This document shows positions 17,632 through 23,334 of a stretch of DNA of 24,777 bases, one piece after another (position 1 is the first letter of the stretch; each line of letters starts with the position of its first letter). Under the pieces are notes generated by a model. It was not told the DNA's origin. It did no database searches and was given only the letters and a program-made list of their open reading frames with translations. Origin of the DNA: a virus; IMG/VR virus record IMGVR_UViG_3300044237_000020, positions 1 to 24,777 of that record; one strand, given 5' to 3'. Made by a program: the position numbers and the translations under genes.

Positions 17632-17727
17632 ATGGCAATCAAAGTAGCCAATAACAATTCCTTGTCTGCAATTACAGCTTCGTTAAACAAGTTTAACAAA
17701 GAAGTGGAGATCCTGTTATGGCTATAA
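17632..17727 (+). pseudogene. 31-codon stub copying the N-terminus of the next fibre gene
   Basis: ATG at 17632, with GGAG 7 bases upstream, opens a frame whose first 16 residues (MAIKVANNNSLSAITA) differ at one position from the first 16 of the 17718 product (MAINVANNNSLSAITA). The frame then departs, passes a 16-base inverted repeat (17682-17697) and stops at 17725-17727 inside the next gene's third codon. The bases differ mainly at silent sites, so the copy is old and was under protein selection for some time. It is either the remains of a deleted paralogue or a short leader peptide. Confidence 0.7.
17682..17697. repeat. Inverted repeat GTTAAAC-AA-GTTTAAC
   Basis: Two perfect 7-base arms separated by two bases, within the fibre stub and just upstream of the next fibre start. 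Without a T-run it is not a terminator. Confidence 0.6.
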
Positions 17728-18320
17728 ATGTAGCAAACAATAATTCATTATCAGCCATAACTGCTTTACCAGCAGCAGTTTCTGGTGGTGCTATGACTTT
17801 ATTAGAAACACAAACTGCATCAAGTTCATCTGCAATATCCTTTACATCAGGCATAGATTCTACTTATAAAGAATATATTTTTAAATTTTATAATATACAC
17901 CCATCAGCAAACGCATCTTTTGGAATAAATTTTTCTGTTGATGGTGGATCAAATTATAATGTTGCAAAAACAACCACATCTTTTTATGCTTTTCAAAATG
18001 AATCAGGTAGTTCTACAACACTACAATACAGAACAGCTTATGATCTAGCACAAGGAACAGGATCAGCACCTTTAGGTGGAGATACAATGACAACTCTTGA
18101 TGATGAGTGTGGTACAGGTTCTTTACATTTATTTGATCCATCTAACACTACTTTTGTAAAACATTTTATTTCAAGATTTACACCAATGTATCCAAGTTAT
18201 GCAATGGACGGATTTACTGCTGGGTACGGAAATACGACATCAGCAATTAATGCAGTACAATTTGCTATGTCGTCAGGCAACATAGATAGTGGAGTAATAA
18301 AATTATATGGCGTTAGTTAA
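17718..18320 (+). CDS. Small tail fibre/adhesin paralogue 1, 200 aa
   Basis: First of three tandem paralogues. The short N-terminal tag (MAINVANNNSLSAITALPAA, then VSGGAMTLL) is followed by TASSSSAISFTSGIDSTYKE, YIFKFYNIHP, a variable centre, and the shared end (FVKHFISRF, NTTSAINAVQF, MSSGNIDSGVIKLYGVS). All strands are beta; there is no membrane segment. The pattern suggests a compact receptor-binding domain whose core is conserved and whose central loops vary. GGAG 8 bases before the ATG. The next paralogue starts 14 bases before this stop. Confidence 0.78.
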   Translation: MAINVANNNSLSAITALPAAVSGGAMTLLETQTASSSSAISFTSGIDSTYKEYIFKFYNIHPSANASFGINFSVDGGSNYNVAKTTTSFYAFQNESGSSTTLQYRTAYDLAQGTGSAPLGGDTMTTLDDECGTGSLHLFDPSNTTFVKHFISRFTPMYPSYAMDGFTAGYGNTTSAINAVQFAMSSGNIDSGVIKLYGVS

Positions 18321-18933
18321 GTATAACAATAATAGCATAAGTGATGTTACAGCTTTGGCTGGTGTGCCTTCTGGTGCTATGACTTTAATTAAAGAACAAA
18401 CAGCATCCTCAAGTTCTACTATTAGCTTTGTTGATGGTACATCAGATGTAGTTTTGGATAGCACATATCCTATTTATCTATTCAAATGGATTAGCTGTCA
18501 TCCAGAAACTAATAATGTTAAATTTCAATTTCAAGCAAACGCATCTGGAGGTAGTGGTTATAATGAAACAATAACTTCTACTGCTTTTAATGCCACTGCT
18601 GATGAGGCTAACTCAGATGCTGGTTTAAACTATCAAGCTGGTAGAGATCAAGCTCAAGGAACAAGCTATCAAGATTTAACTGCTTTTAATGGAAATCAAA
18701 ATGATAGTGCTACTTCTGGAGAACTTTGGTTATTTAATCCATCATCAACTACCTATGTTAAGCATTTTATTAGTAGATCACAGCAAATGAATCCAGAGGC
18801 ACCTTTTTCAACTGATGACTACAGAGGTGGATATTTTAACACTACTTCAGCTATTGACGAAATACAATTTAAAATGTCATCTGGCGATATTGATGCTGGC
18901 ACAATAAAACTCTATGGAATTAAGGATAGTTAA
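18307..18933 (+). CDS. Small tail fibre/adhesin paralogue 2, 208 aa
   Basis: Second tandem paralogue: MALVKYNNNSISDVTALAG, then PSGAMTLIKEQTASSSSTIS, a short insertion relative to its neighbours (VDGTSDVVLDSTYPIYLFKW), DQAQGTSYQDLTAF in the middle, and the conserved end YVKHFISRS, GGYFNTTSAIDEIQFKMSSG and TIKLYGIK. It overlaps the previous gene by 14 bases and its own stop overlaps the next start (TAATG), so the three genes are translationally coupled. Same structural expectation as its neighbours; specificity unknown. Confidence 0.78.
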   Translation: MALVKYNNNSISDVTALAGVPSGAMTLIKEQTASSSSTISFVDGTSDVVLDSTYPIYLFKWISCHPETNNVKFQFQANASGGSGYNETITSTAFNATADEANSDAGLNYQAGRDQAQGTSYQDLTAFNGNQNDSATSGELWLFNPSSTTYVKHFISRSQQMNPEAPFSTDDYRGGYFNTTSAIDEIQFKMSSGDIDAGTIKLYGIKDS

Positions 18934-19550
18934 TGGCTTTAGTTAAATTAAATAATAGAGGTGTAAGATCAGCTACTGCTTTTGGAAGTATTACTGGATT
19001 AGGTAGTATGACATTTTTATCTAAACAAACAGCATCAAGTTCATCTACAATTAGTTTTACTTCTGGAATTGATAGCACATATAAGGAATACTTATTTACT
19101 TTTAATAATATTCATCCATCGGCTGATAGTGCAGAATTTAGTTTTCAAGGTGATACAGGAACAAATACAAGTTACAATCAAACTATAACTTCTACATTTT
19201 TTCATGCTGCACATAGACAGGATGCAGCAGTTACTGAGCTTGCTTATGATACAGGTCAAGATTTAGCTCAAAGCACAAACTTTCAAAGACTTGCTTATAA
19301 TATTGATAATGGAAATGAAGATAATCTTTCAGGATATTTACATTTATTCAATCCAAGTTCTAGCACATTTGTTAAACATTTTATAGCTACTTGTAATTAT
19401 ACTTATGATGGAGATGCAAATGAACAATATAGTTATAATACTTTTGTAGGTGGATATTTTAATACAACAACTGCAATTACAAGATTACAGTTTAAATTTG
19501 AAAGTGGGAATATAGACGCTGGAGATATTTGCCTTTATGGTATTGCATAA
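18933..19550 (+). CDS. Small tail fibre/adhesin paralogue 3, 205 aa
   Basis: Third tandem paralogue: MALVKLNNRGVRSATAFGSI, SMTFLSKQTASSSSTISFTS, GIDSTYKEYLFTFNNIHPSA, the middle DLAQSTNFQRLAYNID, and the end FVKHFIATCNYTYDGD, GGYFNTTTAITRLQFKFESG and ICLYGIA. In the conserved parts it is closer to paralogue 1 in some segments (GIDSTYKEY) and to paralogue 2 in others (MALVK, GGYFNTT), as expected after recombination among copies. Followed by a 26-base gap with an AGGAG ribosome site for the chaperone-like gene. Confidence 0.78.
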   Translation: MALVKLNNRGVRSATAFGSITGLGSMTFLSKQTASSSSTISFTSGIDSTYKEYLFTFNNIHPSADSAEFSFQGDTGTNTSYNQTITSTFFHAAHRQDAAVTELAYDTGQDLAQSTNFQRLAYNIDNGNEDNLSGYLHLFNPSSSTFVKHFIATCNYTYDGDANEQYSYNTFVGGYFNTTTAITRLQFKFESGNIDAGDICLYGIA

Positions 19551-19576
19551 CAATTAACAAAGGAGTATAGATAATT

Positions 19577-19867
19577 ATGGCTAGACATCATTTAATAAAT
19601 GGGAACATAGTTCCTTTCACAGCAGAAGAAGAAGCACAATGGGATGCTAATGAAGCAGCTCATGCTGATGGTGCGTTTGATCGTGCTATTGCAAATTTAA
19701 GACAAGATAGAAATAGAAAATTAGCTGAAACAGATTTTTATGCTTTATCAGATGTAACTATGTCAGAGGAAATGACTACATATCGTCAAGAACTTCGTGA
19801 TTTAACAAATGGTTTATCTACTGTTGAAGATGTAAATGCTGTTGTATTTCCAACTAAACCATCATAA
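19577..19867 (+). CDS. Tail fibre assembly chaperone-like protein
   Basis: A 96-residue protein resembling the phage tail assembly chaperone group found after fibre genes. Features: VPFTAEEEAQWDANEAAHA near the N-terminus, a basic helix (LRQDRNRKLAETDFYALSD, 41-59), YRQELRDLTNG at 69-79 and the closing FPTKP (91-95). The R-x-x-R-N-x-x-L-A-x-(S/T)-D-(W/F) and YRQxLRDL...(W/F)PxKP pattern is typical of that group. Good AGGAG ribosome site 12 bases before the ATG. It probably helps one or more of the upstream fibres to fold or trimerise. Stop overlaps next start (TAATG). Confidence 0.75.
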   Translation: MARHHLINGNIVPFTAEEEAQWDANEAAHADGAFDRAIANLRQDRNRKLAETDFYALSDVTMSEEMTTYRQELRDLTNGLSTVEDVNAVVFPTKPS

Positions 19868-20091
19868 TGAAATTTGTATTAACATTATATTTGTTTAGTT
19901 TTGTTAATATGCAAAATTCAGTTCCACTTACATCACACATAGTTCCATTAGAATTTAATACATATAAAGATTGTATTTTACATGGTTACAAAGCATCACA
20001 TAATACTTTAAAAGAATTATATGGTGATAGAATAGAAGATGAAAAACTTGCTATTAAGTTTCAATGTCAAGAAGTAACAGTAGGAACATAA
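19867..20091 (+). CDS. Small secreted or membrane-anchored protein, 74 aa
   Basis: The N-terminus MKFVLTLYLFSFVNMQN is a hydrophobic signal-like segment; the rest has two cysteines (C36, C67), FNTYKDCILHGYKASHNTLK and a final AIKFQCQEV strand. Proteins of this pattern recur in marine phages as small exported proteins. Coupled by TAATG to the chaperone-like gene and 1 base before the next. Its location at the start of the lysis block suggests an envelope role, but none is shown. Confidence 0.68.
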   Translation: MKFVLTLYLFSFVNMQNSVPLTSHIVPLEFNTYKDCILHGYKASHNTLKELYGDRIEDEKLAIKFQCQEVTVGT

Positions 20092-20092
20092 T

Positions 20093-20338
20093 ATGCCTAG
20101 AAAAAAAAGCACAACTGCAAAACAATTTACAGATCAAATGACAGGCATGAGATTATCAAAGCATGAAGCTATTTGTGCAGAAAGAATGAAAACATTATTT
20201 AAAGCAATAGATGAAATGAGAACAGAAATTAAACAACTAAGAACAGATGTAAGTAAAGGAAAAGGTGCTATTAACTTATTAATTATTCTTGGGGGTCTTG
20301 CAGGAGTCTTACTTGGCTTCTTCAAATGGGATGGCTAG
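20093..20338 (+). CDS. Holin-like protein: coiled coil plus one C-terminal TM
   Basis: 81 residues: a basic N-terminus, MRLSKHEAICAERMKTLFKA leading into a coiled coil (IDEMRTEIKQLRTDV), then one hydrophobic segment (about 58-77, INLLIILGGLAGVLLGFF) and a short tail. This is the layout of XhlA/holin-associated proteins and of many small marine phage lysis proteins. It is two genes upstream of the endolysin. A holin or holin-accessory role is plausible but based on topology only. Its stop overlaps the next gene by 8 bases. Confidence 0.62.
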   Translation: MPRKKSTTAKQFTDQMTGMRLSKHEAICAERMKTLFKAIDEMRTEIKQLRTDVSKGKGAINLLIILGGLAGVLLGFFKWDG

Positions 20339-20636
20339 GCGAAAGAAAGCAGTTATAGGACTTATTAATGAACTTGCAGCACAACTTAACCTTGCCAAAG
20401 ACCCAAATATATTGGTATTTACACCACTTGGAGGACTAGGACCTATTGACATTGTTACTTTAAATATGTCTACTGGTGAGTATAGTGCTTATGATGTTAA
20501 AACTAAAAATTATAGAAAAAAGGATAGTACACCTAGTGATGGCTATAAGAGAAAAACTAAAGGATCTCTTATTAACAGGCAAACTACTATTGAACAAAAA
20601 AAATTAAAGGTAAAAATATTATATGCAACTATCTAA
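20331..20636 (+). CDS. Small protein with PD-(D/E)XK-like residue pattern, 101 aa
   Basis: The ATG at 20331 (MARRKKAVIGLINELAAQLN) overlaps the preceding stop by 8 bases; an upstream in-frame alternative start at 20289 lies within the holin-like gene and is not favoured. A helix containing E14 is followed by GGLGPIDIVTLN (D40) and YDVKTKNYRKKD (D55, K57), i.e. E...D-I-V...D-V-K, the arrangement of PD-(D/E)XK nucleases such as resolvases. The C-terminus is strongly basic, fitting nucleic-acid binding. The protein is short for an active nuclease and could be a minimal or inactive form. It lies directly before the endolysin, with 14 bases of overlap. Confidence 0.55.
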   Translation: MARRKKAVIGLINELAAQLNLAKDPNILVFTPLGGLGPIDIVTLNMSTGEYSAYDVKTKNYRKKDSTPSDGYKRKTKGSLINRQTTIEQKKLKVKILYATI

Positions 20637-21108
20637 ACATTTTAAATTAGAAGAATTTACAAAGTCAATGACAGCAACTCGTAAGGGTATAGACAATACA
20701 CCTGGAGCTGGTGATATTAAAAACCTTGAGAATGTATGCTATGAAATATTAGAACCAGTACGAGCTAAGTTTGACAAACCTATAACTGTAACATCAGGGT
20801 ATAGATCAGAAGAATTATGTGAAGCTATTGGTAGTAAGAAAACATCACAACACGCAAAGGGTCAGGCAGTAGATTTTGAAATAGCAGGTGTACCTAACAT
20901 TCAAACAGCTTATTGGATACAAGCTAACTGCGACTTTGATCAATTAATATTAGAGTTTTATAATCCAGATGATCCTGCTGGTGGTTGGGTTCATGTATCT
21001 TATAATGAAAAAGGATCTAATAGAAAACAAGTTCTCACTTATGATGGTAAAAAATTTGACAATGGTTTACCAGAAATGAAGTGGAAAGATGGAAAGGTAG
21101 AAGGATAA
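20623..21108 (+). CDS. Endolysin, peptidase M15-type (D-Ala-D-Ala carboxypeptidase-like)
   Basis: 161 residues. The Zn-peptidase pattern is complete: SGYRSEELCEAIG (58-70), SQHAKGQAVDFEI with H77 and D84, E111 in LILEF, and GGWVHVSY with H124. This matches the M15 family that cuts peptide crosslinks of peptidoglycan, and the protein is of the normal size for single-domain phage enzymes. No signal peptide, so release depends on a holin; holin-like proteins are encoded on both sides. The stop overlaps the next start (TAATG). Confidence 0.92.
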   Translation: MQLSKHFKLEEFTKSMTATRKGIDNTPGAGDIKNLENVCYEILEPVRAKFDKPITVTSGYRSEELCEAIGSKKTSQHAKGQAVDFEIAGVPNIQTAYWIQANCDFDQLILEFYNPDDPAGGWVHVSYNEKGSNRKQVLTYDGKKFDNGLPEMKWKDGKVEG

Positions 21109-21485
21109 TGTGGTTGAATTTATTAAGTTTAGGTGTAAAGACTGGAGCTAGAATATATCAGAACAAGCAACGAACTAAACAGTTGATGTCAGATGCTCAG
21201 ATGCACCACGCAGAGCAAATGGCGAAAGGTGAAATTGAATATAAAGCGAAAGTTATTGAGAGCAATGATAATGGTTGGAAGGATGAATTTGTCCTTATTC
21301 TTGTATCTTTGCCTATTCTTTTATTGGGTTGGTCTGTTTTCTCTGACGATCCTACGATTCGTGATCGAATAGATTTATTCTTTGAATACTTTAAAAACTT
21401 ACCTTATTGGTATCAAGCTATATTTATAGGTGTAGTGTCTGCAATTTATGGTCTTAAAGGTGCAGACATAATGAGAAAAAAATAA
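21108..21485 (+). CDS. Two-TM membrane protein, holin candidate
   Basis: 125 residues from the ATG at 21108, which overlaps the endolysin stop as TAATG; an upstream in-frame ATG at 21081 is inside the endolysin. A weakly hydrophobic N-terminus (MWLNLLSLGVKTGARIYQNK) and a helical region are followed by GWKDEFVLILVSLPILLLGW (TM about 61-78) and by PYWYQAIFIGVVSAIYGLKG (TM about 101-117), with a basic end. This resembles the 3TM holin-type proteins of gene transfer agents and marine phages. Position right after the endolysin supports the holin call. Confidence 0.7.
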   Translation: MWLNLLSLGVKTGARIYQNKQRTKQLMSDAQMHHAEQMAKGEIEYKAKVIESNDNGWKDEFVLILVSLPILLLGWSVFSDDPTIRDRIDLFFEYFKNLPYWYQAIFIGVVSAIYGLKGADIMRKK

Positions 21486-21586
21486 TGAAAAGAAAAAATA
21501 TTATAGCAAAAGATTTAATGTCAAAAAAATATAAACCAAGAATAGTAAAACCTAAAAAAGGCAAGGGTAGTTTTAAAAGAAAATGA
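21485..21586 (+). CDS. Basic microprotein, 33 aa
   Basis: ATG overlaps the preceding stop (TAATG) and its own stop overlaps the next start (ATGA). MKRKNIIAKDLMSKKYKPRI is followed by VKPKKGKGSFKRK: nearly half Lys/Arg. I recall similar AKDL...KKGKGSFKRK ORFs in pelagiphage genomes. Likely nucleic-acid contacting; function unknown. Confidence 0.68.
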   Translation: MKRKNIIAKDLMSKKYKPRIVKPKKGKGSFKRK

Positions 21587-21801
21587 CATTAGCTGCATTT
21601 GATCCAAGACTAATTGAACAATACGAAGATCCTAGATACTTAATACATTTTCAATGGAGAGATAATACTAAAGTTTATAGATACGCATTAGTTGATATTA
21701 TAAAACAAGAAGATATTGAACCAACTTGTAAACAAAAACAAGATGAAATAGGATTAAGTCAAAAAGAAATTTGGCAGAAAAAATATAATGGCTCGTGTTA
21801 A
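21583..21801 (+). CDS. Small protein with VYRYxLVD motif, 72 aa
   Basis: ATGA overlap with the gene before. IHFQWRDNTKVYRYALVDII at residues 21-40 parallels LHFKKNNYVYRYVLVDRF in the 66-aa product of 4084, and both end with a charged helix. No membrane segment or catalytic motif. The pair is probably paralogous; function unknown. Its end overlaps the next gene by 14 bases. Confidence 0.68.
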   Translation: MTLAAFDPRLIEQYEDPRYLIHFQWRDNTKVYRYALVDIIKQEDIEPTCKQKQDEIGLSQKEIWQKKYNGSC

Positions 21802-21916
21802 GTTTCTACACTTTGTACCTAGAGATAAGCCACCTAAAAGACCAAGAAGGCATAAGAAAAATCTAAACAAATCAGAAGCTCGTAGCTTTAAAAAATACAA
21901 TAGACAAGGAAGATAA
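21788..21916 (+). CDS. Basic microprotein, 42 aa
   Basis: ATG at 21788 inside the end of the previous gene. MARVKFLHFVPRDKPPKRPR is followed by RHKKNLNKSEARSFKKYNRQ and GR: very basic, with a Pro-rich linker. The type is familiar from pelagiphages. Possibly a DNA- or RNA-binding virion component; no proof. Confidence 0.7.
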   Translation: MARVKFLHFVPRDKPPKRPRRHKKNLNKSEARSFKKYNRQGR

Positions 21917-21954
21917 AGACCTTACAATTCTAAAAGAAAATGGTATACACTTTT

Positions 21955-21961
21955 AGGAGGA
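21955..21961 (+). promoter_or_regulatory. Consensus ribosome binding site AGGAGGA
   Basis: Full Shine-Dalgarno 7 bases before the ATG at 21969, in a 52-base gap. It marks the 32-aa membrane microprotein as a real, strongly translated gene. Confidence 0.78.
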
Positions 21962-21968
21962 TAATATT

Positions 21969-22067
21969 ATGGACAAAATATTTGAAACAATTAAACACTT
22001 CTGGACAGACCATAAGGTTATTGCAGGTGTTGTTATATTAATATTTGTAATAGCAACTATTTTCTAA
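21969..22067 (+). CDS. Single-TM microprotein, 32 aa
   Basis: MDKIFETIKHFWTDHKVIAG followed by VVILIFVIATIF: a short amphipathic start and one C-terminal transmembrane helix (about 17-32). It has the second consensus ribosome site in the window, so expression is high for such a small protein. A pinholin, antiholin or toxin-like membrane role is possible; none can be chosen from sequence. TAATG coupling to the next gene. Confidence 0.72.
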   Translation: MDKIFETIKHFWTDHKVIAGVVILIFVIATIF

Positions 22068-22429
22068 TGAAGGTAAGCGAAAATACTTCAGTTGCCATGC
22101 CAATTAAAAACATGATTGGTATTGTTGTAGCTGTGGCTATGGGTATATTTGCGTACACCGAATTGACTTCCAGGTTGACCTCGTTGGAAACTTCAAGAGA
22201 ATTATTTAGTAGTGATTTACTTAAAAAGTCTGAGCAAGTTCCTACTGACCAAGAACAGTTTATGTTACTTGAACACATGGCTAGTCAAATCGAAGAGCTA
22301 GAAAATGAAATGCAAGGCATGAGAAATAACACAGTTAATCTTAATAGAGCTATGGAAGATATAAAAAATATAGAAACAAACATAGAAAATATGAAAGATA
22401 AAATTAGAAATAATGGTAACCACCAATGA
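22067..22429 (+). CDS. Membrane-anchored coiled-coil protein, 120 aa, spanin-like candidate
   Basis: An N-terminal transmembrane anchor (about 14-30, NMIGIVVAVAMGIFAYTE) precedes about 85 residues of charged helix (TSRLTSLETSRELF, EHMASQIEELENEMQGM, IKNIETNIENMKDKIRNN). This is the shape of an inner-membrane spanin or of an envelope tether. It lies downstream of endolysin and holin candidates and overlaps the next gene as ATGA. No lipobox gene typical of an o-spanin was recognised, so the spanin idea remains weak. Confidence 0.66.
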   Translation: MKVSENTSVAMPIKNMIGIVVAVAMGIFAYTELTSRLTSLETSRELFSSDLLKKSEQVPTDQEQFMLLEHMASQIEELENEMQGMRNNTVNLNRAMEDIKNIETNIENMKDKIRNNGNHQ

Positions 22430-22641
22430 TTGAAACAGTTTTTGCTTTATTACTTATTGTAAATAACGAAATTAAAGAACACAGAATACAAGATAGTTTA
22501 AGCAAATGCCTTAAAGCTAAAAGATATGCTATGAGAGATAAGTCTGATAGTGGTAGAGTTACTTATCAATGTATTAAATCAAAAGCTAACATAGAAATCT
22601 ATATGGGAGAGAAGAAAATAACTTCTTTAATATTAGAATGA
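22426..22641 (+). CDS. Small protein with N-terminal hydrophobic segment and two Cys, 71 aa
   Basis: MIETVFALLLIVNN is a short signal- or anchor-like segment, followed by EHRIQDSLSKCLKAKRYAMR and RVTYQCIKSKANIEIYMGEK. Cysteines at 28 and 49 could form a disulfide in the periplasm. Similar small proteins occur widely in marine phages. ATGA junctions at both ends show tight coupling. Function unknown. Confidence 0.66.
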   Translation: MIETVFALLLIVNNEIKEHRIQDSLSKCLKAKRYAMRDKSDSGRVTYQCIKSKANIEIYMGEKKITSLILE

Positions 22642-22886
22642 GTATAAATTATAGAGGTGAAACATTTGCAGGTTACAATAAACCAAAGAAAGCTAGAACT
22701 AAAACTAAAAAGTTTGCGGTACTAGCAAAGTCAGGCAACAAGGTAAAGCTCATTAGATATGGGGATGCCAACATGACTATTAAAAAATCTAATCCAGCTA
22801 GAAGAAAGTCTTTTCGTGCTAGACATAGATGTGCTACTGCAACTAATAAATTAAGTGCAAGATATTGGAGCTGCAAAAAATGGTAG
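22638..22886 (+). CDS. Basic conserved-type phage protein, 82 aa
   Basis: A Lys/Arg-rich protein: YRGETFAGYNKPKKARTKTK, a beta-like core (FAVLAKSGNKVKLIRYGD), then MTIKKSNPARRKSFRARHRC and a final ARYWSCKKW. Cysteines at 65 and 79 with nearby histidine could bind metal. I recognise the FAGYN...RRKSFRARH...YWSCK pattern from other marine phages but cannot attach a function; a nucleic-acid or virion role is likely from its charge. The stop TAG overlaps the next ATG. Confidence 0.7.
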   Translation: MSINYRGETFAGYNKPKKARTKTKKFAVLAKSGNKVKLIRYGDANMTIKKSNPARRKSFRARHRCATATNKLSARYWSCKKW

Positions 22887-23008
22887 ACAAATTATTATTA
22901 AAATTTTTTGGTTGGATAGATAGTTTAAATGAAAAAATAAATGATCTATTAACCTTTAAGTTATGTAGTTGTAAAAAGAAAAATGCTAAGAAAAAAAACT
23001 TGGAATAG
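22880..23008 (+). CDS. Small hypothetical protein, 42 aa
   Basis: ATG at 22880 overlaps the preceding stop by 7 bases. MVDKLLLKFFGWIDSLNEKI is an amphipathic helix, followed by NDLLTFKLCSCKKKNAKKKN with a CxC pair and a Lys-rich end. It overlaps the next gene by 26 bases. It may associate with membrane through the first helix. Unknown function. Confidence 0.55.
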   Translation: MVDKLLLKFFGWIDSLNEKINDLLTFKLCSCKKKNAKKKNLE

Positions 23009-23207
23009 ATCAAAGATAAGGGAGTTTATCTGTGGATATTGCGATTGGTGTAAAAAAGAACTATTGAATACTATGGGTGGATGGATTATAAATGCAGAAC
23101 ACAAACACTTTTGCCATAATGGTAAAGATGAATTGTGCTTTGATAAATATATAAATTTTAAAAAGGAGACTAATGAAAAAAGGTTATCACAAAACAAAAT
23201 CTGGTAA
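22983..23207 (+). CDS. Small zinc-finger-like protein, 74 aa
   Basis: Cysteines and histidines are grouped as C17-x2-C20-x2-C23 (ICGYCDWC) and H40-x-H42-x-C44-H45 with C52 (AEHKHFCHNGKDELC), a pattern suited to binding one zinc. The ends are basic. The GYCDWCKKE...FCHNGKDELCFDKY pattern resembles small zinc-ribbon proteins of phages. Starts within the end of the 42-aa gene. Possibly binds nucleic acid or a host protein; not determined. Confidence 0.66.
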   Translation: MLRKKTWNRSKIREFICGYCDWCKKELLNTMGGWIINAEHKHFCHNGKDELCFDKYINFKKETNEKRLSQNKIW

Positions 23208-23334
23208 GACAGCTAAAAAAGGTTTGTATTATAATATAAATAAAAGAAAAAAAGCTGGTACAAGCAGATCAAAATCTAAATCTACTATTAGCTCTAAGTC
23301 TTACAAGTCTATGCTATCAGGATTTAAGAAGTAA
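23173..23334 (+). CDS. Basic microprotein, 53 aa, last gene of the plus-strand block
   Basis: ATG at 23173 with AAGGAG four bases upstream, overlapping the previous gene by 35 bases. MKKGYHKTKSGKTAKKGLYY, NINKRKKAGTSRSKSKSTIS and SKSYKSMLSGFKK: almost entirely Lys/Ser/Gly. The KGYHKTKSGKTAKKGLYYNI start is a recurrent one in marine phage genomes. Probably a DNA-contacting protein, perhaps packaged. It converges on, and overlaps by 11 bases, the minus-strand CxxC gene. Confidence 0.75.
   Translation: MKKGYHKTKSGKTAKKGLYYNINKRKKAGTSRSKSKSTISSKSYKSMLSGFKK

Noticed and set aside
15575-19867. Diversity-generating retroelement acting on the fibre genes
   Set aside because: Variable fibre genes in a phage with BPP-1-like head proteins suggested it, but there is no reverse transcriptase gene and no template/variable repeat pair with adenine-specific differences in this window; the paralogues differ throughout, including silent sites.
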